A model generated the notes under the pieces. That model was not told the origin of the DNA. It ran no database searches and saw only the letters and a program-made list of their open reading frames with translations. Below, piece by piece: positions 57,624 to 64,000 of a DNA stretch of 64,000 bases. Source of the stretch: Arachis hypogaea (taxonomy: Eukaryota > Streptophyta > Magnoliopsida > Fabales > Fabaceae); assembly GCF_003086295.3 (NCBI RefSeq), contig NC_092053.1, forward strand, positions 89,562,745-89,626,744, in the 5' to 3' direction. The first letter of the stretch is position 1. Each line of letters opens with the position of its first letter. A program made the translations under genes and the position numbers.

Positions 57624-59469
57624 TGATGGGTTTTTTTGGAAAACAAATTCCAATCACCAAAACTAACCGGCAAGTGTACCGGGTCGCATCAAGTAGTAAA
57701 ACTCACTTAGAGTGAGGTCGATCCCACAGGGATTAATGAATCAAGCAACTTTAGTGGGTGATTAGTTTAGTCAAGCTAACATTGAGTGAATTGTGTGACG
57801 TTGATCAACAGAAAGTAAATTGCAGTGAAATATAAATGGCAGAAAGTAAATGACAATAAACATAAAGGGCAAGGAATGTAAATTTGCAAAATCTTAAATG
57901 ACAAGAAATGTAAATTGCCTCAAATGTAAAGGGGGGCTGGGGTGCTGGAAATTAAAGAAAGCAATAGATCAAGCAATTGGAAATTTAAATGAAAGCAGTA
58001 AACAGAACTCAGAACAATTGCCGAAGAGTTAAATTGCATGAAAAGTAAAAGGAATTGGGTGTTGGGAATTAAAACAGAACTGAAAAATAAGAAGTGCAGT
58101 AAACTAAAGAACTCTCAGGTTATGAAATTTGGAAACAGATTGATTCAATACCAAAACGGAAATGTAGAAGTGCAGGAGAATTAAAACAGAATCTAAATTT
58201 AGCTCAATTGTGAAATCTAAAGGAGAAATTCAAGATCTCAAGAAATCAATGAGACTAGAAAACAAGTCTAGATCTCAATTCCTTCCTTGATCCAATAGAG
58301 AATAATTACAGAAGAAAATAGAGAAGAAAGCAGTAAAGACAATTTAGATCCAAATCACAATTCCTTTAAATTATGCAGCAAGTAAACAGAGAGAATTCTC
58401 AAGGTGAGATTGAAACAGAATTTCTTCAATTCTCAACCCAAGATTCAAAACAAAAATGAAAACTAAGAGAGAGCTCTCTGATCCTAATGCTCCCTAGTAG
58501 AACCAACCTCTAGTGCTCTCTAATGGAGCTAACCTTTTCTAAAATGAAAATGATGCCTTATATAGGCTTTTTTACAAAATGAAAATGAAAATGAAAGTGA
58601 AATTAAAGACAAATTACAATTAAATAAAATTCCTATTTTATCTATCTCTTGTGCCTTTGAGTGATGATAATGGGCTTTGCTTGCTTTGGATTTGGGTTGA
58701 AGATGGCCTCTGTTGATTGTTCTTGGTCTTGAGAAGAAACCCGTTTGCATAATGGACTTTGGAGCCTTTAAGTTTGAGTCAAAGTTTGAGGCAAACTTTA
58801 ACTCAAACGTTGGGTTGCTGAAATTATGCAGAAACATATTTTTCTGTCACTCACGTTTGAGTTCAAGTTTGGGGTCAAACTTGAAGTCAAACGTGCTCCT
58901 TCCAAGAACACTTTGGCGCCAACGCAAACTTGGCCTCCACTGGGTGTACATGTTTTATGCCAACGTTTGCCTCCAAGTTTGAGGCAAACTTGGATGCAAA
59001 CTTGGCTTCCCCTGGGTGCATATATTTCACCAACGTTTGCCTCGAAGTTTGAGGCAAACTTGGTCGCAAACTTGGGCTTCTCCAAGGTTAGTTGTTGCAC
59101 CAACGTTTGCCTCCAAGTTTGCGGCAAACTTCGGCACAAACTTGGGCGCAAACTTGGGCTTCTCCAGGGTATAATTTTGAACTCTTCCCAGGGTAGTTTT
59201 GCGGTCTTCTGCCATCCCATTTCTTCAACTTTCCTCCAAGCTTTTTGGTCACCTCAACTCCAAAATGTGCCTAAAATGCCTCTTTTCTTCTTTTTAGCTT
59301 ATTTTGTGCTCTTTTGCTTCTTTTTCTTCTTATTTTCTACAAAATTTATGAAATCAAAAGATCAAGGAAATATACCATTTAAGCATAAAAGAATGCAATA
59401 ATTAAGCACTAATTATAAATTTCTTGTATGAAAAAGCACAGAAAAATATGACATGGTGACATGTCATCA
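57624..59469 (-). mobile_element. 3' LTR of element E
   Basis: TGATGGG to ATGTCATCA. U5 hairpins at 57665-57735, TATATAAG on minus at 58557-58564, and a palindromic array at 58765-59160. The array's open frames on both strands (58798-59220, 58826-59401, 59027-59215) arise from the repeats. Confidence 0.9.
58765..59160. repeat. Palindromic CAAGTTTGAGGCAAACTTGG array in the LTR of E
   Basis: About three tandem units of roughly 75-85 bp, each with CCAACGTTTGCCTCCAAGTT and its near-inverse, preceded by TTTGAGTCAAAGTTTGAGG-type arms. The right LTR (63745-64000) has one more palindrome than the left. Confidence 0.85.
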
Positions 59470-59506
59470 CAACACCAAACTTACACCTTGCTTGTCCCCA
59501 AGCAAG
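59470..59506 (-). promoter_or_regulatory. Hairpin and polypurine-side motif of element E
   Basis: CTTGCTTG-tccc-CAAGCAAG at 59487-59506, next to AAGTTTGGTGTTG (minus) and the LTR edge. Stem identical to B; the loop differs by one base. Confidence 0.6.
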
Positions 59507-61255
59507 AAAAGAATCATGCAATAAAAATTGACAATCCAAGGTAAGAAGAATAGCAACTCAATGTTCATGGTAAGCTAGTTTTCAATGTAAGCTACAATCA
59601 TAAAAGAAATGTAAATGATTGATGCTTCTATCTAGTTCAATTTAAGAAATCTTTTTCTTATATTTCTTCCTTGAAACAAGCTTTTGATTTTCTTATTAGC
59701 TTCTCCTTTTGGGTGCTTTGCCCCATAAGTTGATAACAAAGCTACGACTTCTAAATGCTTTGTTTTCAAATATTACCACTTGATACATAAGCACCACAAG
59801 CATTTAATTAGAGGACTTCATTAAGCTCATTTGTTTCTTTTCTTTACTCTCTAATCATTGATGCTTAGAGCCTTGAGCTTTGAGGGAGTGCTTTTACACT
59901 TGAGCCTAACCTTGACTTCTAAGTGTTTTGTTTTCAAGCATTTTACTTGATACATAAACACCACAAGTACTTAACAATGAAATTGTCATTAGTACTCAGA
60001 GCCTTCAGCTTTCTCATTCTTTCCCTTTTTCTTTTCTTGCTTTTATTGTATTTGCTTTTTCAAGGTTTTCATGATTTCAAAAGATTTCACAAAATGTCCT
60101 AGATGAAAACTTCAATTAAATAAAGTCTAATGCAATTGAGCAACAATTAACCAGACTAGCCTTCCAATACTTGTATGCACATGCTAAGTTCTTCTTTAAT
60201 GCCTTGTTTGTTTATGATCATGATGCTTTATTGCTTTTGAACTTACAAAACTCAAGTTGGTAGTCATAATGCCACAGCAAGATGTTACAAATCAAAATTC
60301 AAGCTATGCTTACTCATACCACACATGCATACAGAGAATATAAAGACAATCATGCAATTTAAGTGCTTGAAACAAATGAGAGGAAAAGGAAATCTACAAC
60401 CTTATAGTCCGTCTTCTCTATTATTGTCCTTTTTCCTCTGTTCTTCCTCTTTCCCTTGCCAAACTCAGAATGCTTGCTCATCCTCAAGCAACAATTAGAA
60501 CGATAGCTATGGGGCTAAGATGAATCATGAGTGTCTTACACAATGAAATGTTAGTAGTACATGTGTTCTAAGCAAGCAAAATTAAAGATAATAATCAAGG
60601 CACAAGAGACAGAGATATTGTGATTGCATAGATAAGAAGGTGTGCACAATACATTGCATAAAAGATAAGTGGCACACCAAACTTAGTGTGACACTTTCAC
60701 TTGGAATTGATGCAAGTATCTAGTAGATATAGGAACCATATTTTGTTGCATAGCAACACCAAACTTAGACTGCAATCATATGTCAATTTATTTGAATTAA
60801 AACTAAGCAAATAAAACTGTTATTTGTTAAGTACAATCACCAAGCCAATACTCTGTCATGAATAAGGATATCTTGGTAGTGTACTAACAAAGACAGTTAA
60901 GAAGCAAAATAAGTGAAAGCATTAAAAACAAATAAATAACTAAAGTAAACAGAATAACAAAGTATCAAACCAAAAGAAAATTAACACTACAAAGGCATTA
61001 TGGTTATGCAGACAAGTGGTGCTGCTAGATGACTTGCATAGAAAAATAAGTGGCACACCCATGTGACACTTCCATGTAGAATTAATGCAATCATCCAAAG
61101 GAATTGAAAACAAATTGTTGCAGGGAAACACCAAACTTAGAATGTAACCATATGCCAATTTATTGAATTTAAACAAAGCACAGAAAGAAAACAAAGCAGA
61201 GAAGAAATGTTACCTATAGTTGGGTTACCTCCCAACAAGTGCTCTTTTAGTGTCA
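59507..61255. other. Non-coding internal region of element E
   Basis: Similar to 19438-21120 of B. Repeated CACCAAACTTAG motifs (near 60676, 60759, 61130). 61219-61250 reads GGGTTACCTCCCAACAAGTG, a motif also present at the same place in A (near 1192). No gene. Confidence 0.6.
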
Positions 61256-62413
61256 TTAGCTTGACATGTTCTTCACTTTCTTCCTCTTCTTCCAGTTTGT
61301 TAAGAGGAATGACCTCAAAGGGGGGAAAGATTCAGCTAGTGTCCCTTGTCTTGGCCTTTCCTTAGCAAGCTTCCTTCTGTAAATAGCTTGATTGAGCTTG
61401 CTTGCTGGATTAGGGACAGAATTGGTGCTCTTGCTAGTTGCCTTCACTTCTTTGATTTCAAGACATGGTTGCTGTGTGATTATTGGAGTCTTCTTTTCAT
61501 CAAGAGCCTCTTGTATTGGTGGTTCCCTGAGCCTTTCTTCTTTCTTCTTTACTTTACTTGAGTGTGAATTCTCATGAGTATCGTCCTCTATTTTTTCCTC
61601 ATGATTTTCCATTAATTCCTTTGGGAGGGAATCTTTATGTTTCATTGTCACCTCAAGTAGCTTTTGTGATTGTAAAATCCTTGGCTCATATCCCTCATCC
61701 TTTATTGCAATTTCATTTGCAACAGGGACCTTTTGTTCTTGTTTTTCCACTTCCTCACTCACAAATTGGTCTTCATCCTCACTGTTTGATGGTTCTAAGT
61801 TCCTCCTTGTTTGCTCTAAGGGCCCATTCATCTTCTTGAAGATGATTTCTTTTCAAGATTGGGATTGTGTGTATCTTTTCACAAGTTTTCTATGTATTTC
61901 AATGGCTTGGCATTGGCTTTCTAAGGGTTCTTTGGACCATTGAAGGTAATCCTCATCTGCTGGTTCAAGAGATGAAGGTTGAGAGAAATTTTGGTGACAT
62001 GGATGTGTTGTGGTGAAGTTGTGTTGAGGGGTGTGGAATGAGTTGTGTGATTGATGGGATGACTTGTATGGATTTTGGAGGAAACTTTGTGTTGAGGCAT
62101 AATCAAGTGATGAAGAACTTTCAAATGAGAAACTGGGATGTGAGGGTGGATGCTCTTTCATTCCTTGGTGATACTCCCAGCCACCATTAGAATAATGACT
62201 TGAATCATTTTGTGGTGGTGGGAAGTATCCCATATGATTCTCTTGCTCATCTTGTGTCTCTGAAGCAAATGTCCATGAATTGGAGTGATCAGAATGTGTA
62301 TTCTCTTGGTGATATTCCCAGCCACCATTAGAGATTGGTGATGGTGGGTGATATCCCATAAAATTTTGTTTGACCATAAGATGAGTTGAACTCCATTTGT
62401 ATTTTGTAAACAT
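61256..62413 (-). pseudogene. Element E ORF: SNGGWEYHQ-repeat / acidic protein with basic tail, one stop
   Basis: ATG at 62411-62413. About 187 codons are open to a TGA near 61850-61852, then the same frame runs on to 61256. N-terminal half: two GYxPP...SNGGWEYHQ motifs, then His/Ser/Gln-rich. C-terminal half: Glu/Lys-rich, ending RSFLLTNWKKRKKV. The last ~90 residues match element B closely, and the middle is diverged. No known domain. It is likely the same functional slot as the ORF of B. Confidence 0.65.
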
Positions 62414-62561
62414 CAATAAAATTTGAAATTCATGTCACAGAGAAAGAATTTCCTAGTGAGGCAATAGCTCAAACACCTTGCTATCAATTTAAAACAAAGA
62501 ACAAAAACAAAGAAAATGCTTGATCTAGACTTCTCACCCACTTAATCATTGTTGATCTAAA

Positions 62562-62583
62562 TCAATCCCCAGCAACGGCGCCA
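62562..62583 (-). promoter_or_regulatory. Primer binding site of element E
   Basis: TGGCGCCGTTGCTGGGGATT on minus beside the right LTR, one change from the tRNA-Asp form seen in A. Confidence 0.8.
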
Positions 62584-62589
62584 AAAACT

Positions 62590-64000
62590 TGATGGGTTTT
62601 TCTGGAAAACAAATTCCAATCACCAAAACTAACCGGCAAGTGTACCGGGTCGCATCAAGTAGTAAAGCTCACTTAGAGTGAGGTCGATCCCACAGGGATT
62701 AATGGATCAAGCAACTTTAGTGGGTGATTAGTTTAGTCAAGCTAACATTGAGTGAATTGTGTGACGTTGATCAACAGAAAGTAAATTGCAGTGAAATATA
62801 AATGGCATAAAGTAAATGACAATAAACATAAAGGGCAAGGAATGTAAATTTGCAAAATCTTAAATGACAAGAAATATAAATTGCCTCAAATGTAAAGGGG
62901 GGCTGGGGTGCTGGAAATTAAAGAAAGCAATAGATCAAGCAATTGGAAATTTAAATGAAAGCAGTAAACAGAACTCAGAACAATTGCCGAAGAGTTAAAT
63001 TGCATGAAAAGTAAAAGGAATTGGGTGCTGGGAATTAAAACAGAACTGAAAAATAAGAAGTGCAGTAAACTAAAGAACTCTCAGGTTATGAAATTTGGAA
63101 ACAGATTGATTCAATACCAAAACGGAAATGTAGAAGTGCAAGAGAATTAAAACAGAATCTAAATTTAGCTCAATTGTGAAATCTAAAGGAGAAATTCAAG
63201 ATCTCAGGAAATCAATGAGACTAGAAAACAAGTCTAGATCTCAATTTCTTCCTTGATCCAACAGAGAATAATTGCAGAAGAAAATAGAGAAGAAAGTAGT
63301 AAAGACAATTTAGATCCAAATCACAATTCCTTCAAATTATGCAGCAACTAAACAGAGAGAATTCTCAAGGTGAGATTGAAACAGAATTTCTTCAATTCTC
63401 AACCCAAGATTCAAAACAAAAATGAAAACTAAGAGAGAGCTCTCTGATCCTAATGCTCCCTAGTAGAACCAGTCTCTAGTGCTCTCTAATGAAGCTAACC
63501 TTTTCTAAAATGAAAATGATACCTTATATAGGCTTTTTTACAAAATGAAAATGAAAATGAAAGTGAAATTAAAGACAAATTACAATTAAATGAAATTCCT
63601 ATTTTATCTATCTCTTGTGCCTTTGAGTGATGATAATGGGCTTTGCTTGCTTTGGATTTGGGTTGAAGATGGCCTCTGTTGATTGTTCTTGGTCTTGAGA
63701 AGAAACCCGTTTGCATAATGGACTTTGGAGCCTTTAAGTTTGAGTCAAAGTTTGAGGCAAACTTTAACTCAAACGTTGGGTTGCTGAAATTATGCAGAAA
63801 CGTATTTGTCTGTCACTCACGTTTGAGTTCAAGTTTGGGGTCAAACTTGAACTCAAACGTGCTCCTTCCAAGAACACTTTGGCGCCAACGTTTGCCTCCA
63901 AGTTTGAGGCAAACTTGGTCGCAAACTTGACCTCTCCTGGGACGTGTTATATGCCAACGTTTGCCTCCAAGTTTGAGGCAAACTTGGACGCAAACTTGGC
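62590..64000 (-). mobile_element. 5' LTR of element E, partial
   Basis: First 1411 bp of an expected ~1.85 kb. TATATAAG on minus at 63533-63540. Ends inside the palindromic array. Confidence 0.9.

Larger units (their letters stand above)
57624..64000 (-). mobile_element. LTR retrotransposon E (non-autonomous, related to B), right end outside window
   Basis: Left LTR 57624-59469 (1846 bp), internal 59470-62589, right LTR from 62590, cut by the window end. Probable left target sequence GTCAG (57619-57623). Same plan as B: hairpin next to the 3' LTR, coiled-coil ORF, tRNA-Asp-type primer site. LTR cassette differs from B. Confidence 0.9.

Noticed and set aside
58765..59160. Regularly spaced repeats considered as a CRISPR-like array
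   Set aside because: Units are adjacent diverged palindromes in a plant LTR, without unique spacers or cas genes.
58798..59401. Long frames on both strands (140 and 191 aa) in the LTR of E
   Set aside because: They read through a palindromic array, share repeated peptides on both strands and recur in the other LTR. Not genes.

Overview
This window is repeat-dense plant nuclear DNA, most likely from a legume. The character of its Ty3/gypsy LTR families (TGGTGCAC-type termini, GGCGTTTAACGCC motifs, tRNA-Asp-type primer sites) suggests peanut (Arachis). That is recognition from memory, not a search. No ordinary single-copy host gene can be supported. Almost everything is a transposon, a nested insertion in a transposon, or a relic. 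There are no tRNA or rRNA genes and no CRISPR array.

Layout. 1-4794: 5' part of a minus-strand non-autonomous gypsy element (A; LTR 3344-4794, primer site 3321-3340, proline-rich/acidic ORF 1294-2799). 4795-5337: LINE 3' end with poly(A). 5983-7600: solo LTR of the D family. 7606-8682: right end of a CACTA-like element. 9909-12320: complete non-autonomous CACTA-like element. 13125-35406: large Mutator-like element (MULE) with ~688-bp terminal inverted repeats. It carries a broken FAR1/MURA-type transposase gene and a multi-exon Ulp1-like (C48) protease gene. Inside the MULE sit LTR element B (15638-24540, itself holding a D-family solo LTR at 17059-18775) and an A-family solo LTR (27255-28793). 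35401-47673: a long Tekay/Del-like LTR interrupted by solo LTR C (38606-47552), which is interrupted by gypsy element D (40387-47062, gag-protease plus truncated RT). 47674-48162: CACTA-like end. 48225-48545: Tourist-like MITE. 48560-48714: decayed gypsy RT. 50756-55130: CACTA-like element with TGTAACA-type subterminal repeats and a nested MITE. 57624-64000: LTR element E (B-related), running off the window.

How the parts relate. D has gag, protease and RT domains. A, B and E have LTRs and the same primer site, but in place of gag-pol they encode proline-rich or acidic coiled-coil proteins with basic tails, so they look like non-autonomous partners. All these LTRs share one plan: a U5 block that can fold into hairpins with compensatory changes between families, a conserved stem-loop block (GGAAAG...CTTTCC), and a family-specific GC-rich palindrome cassette. 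The cassette of the B and C LTRs matches the subterminal palindrome of the CACTA-like elements. The cassette of the D LTRs recurs, in frame, in the gag-protease linker of D. These shared palindromes and the U5 fold are the most interesting signals here. Calls of family name are inference; boundaries, target-site duplications and inverted repeats were read directly from the sequence.
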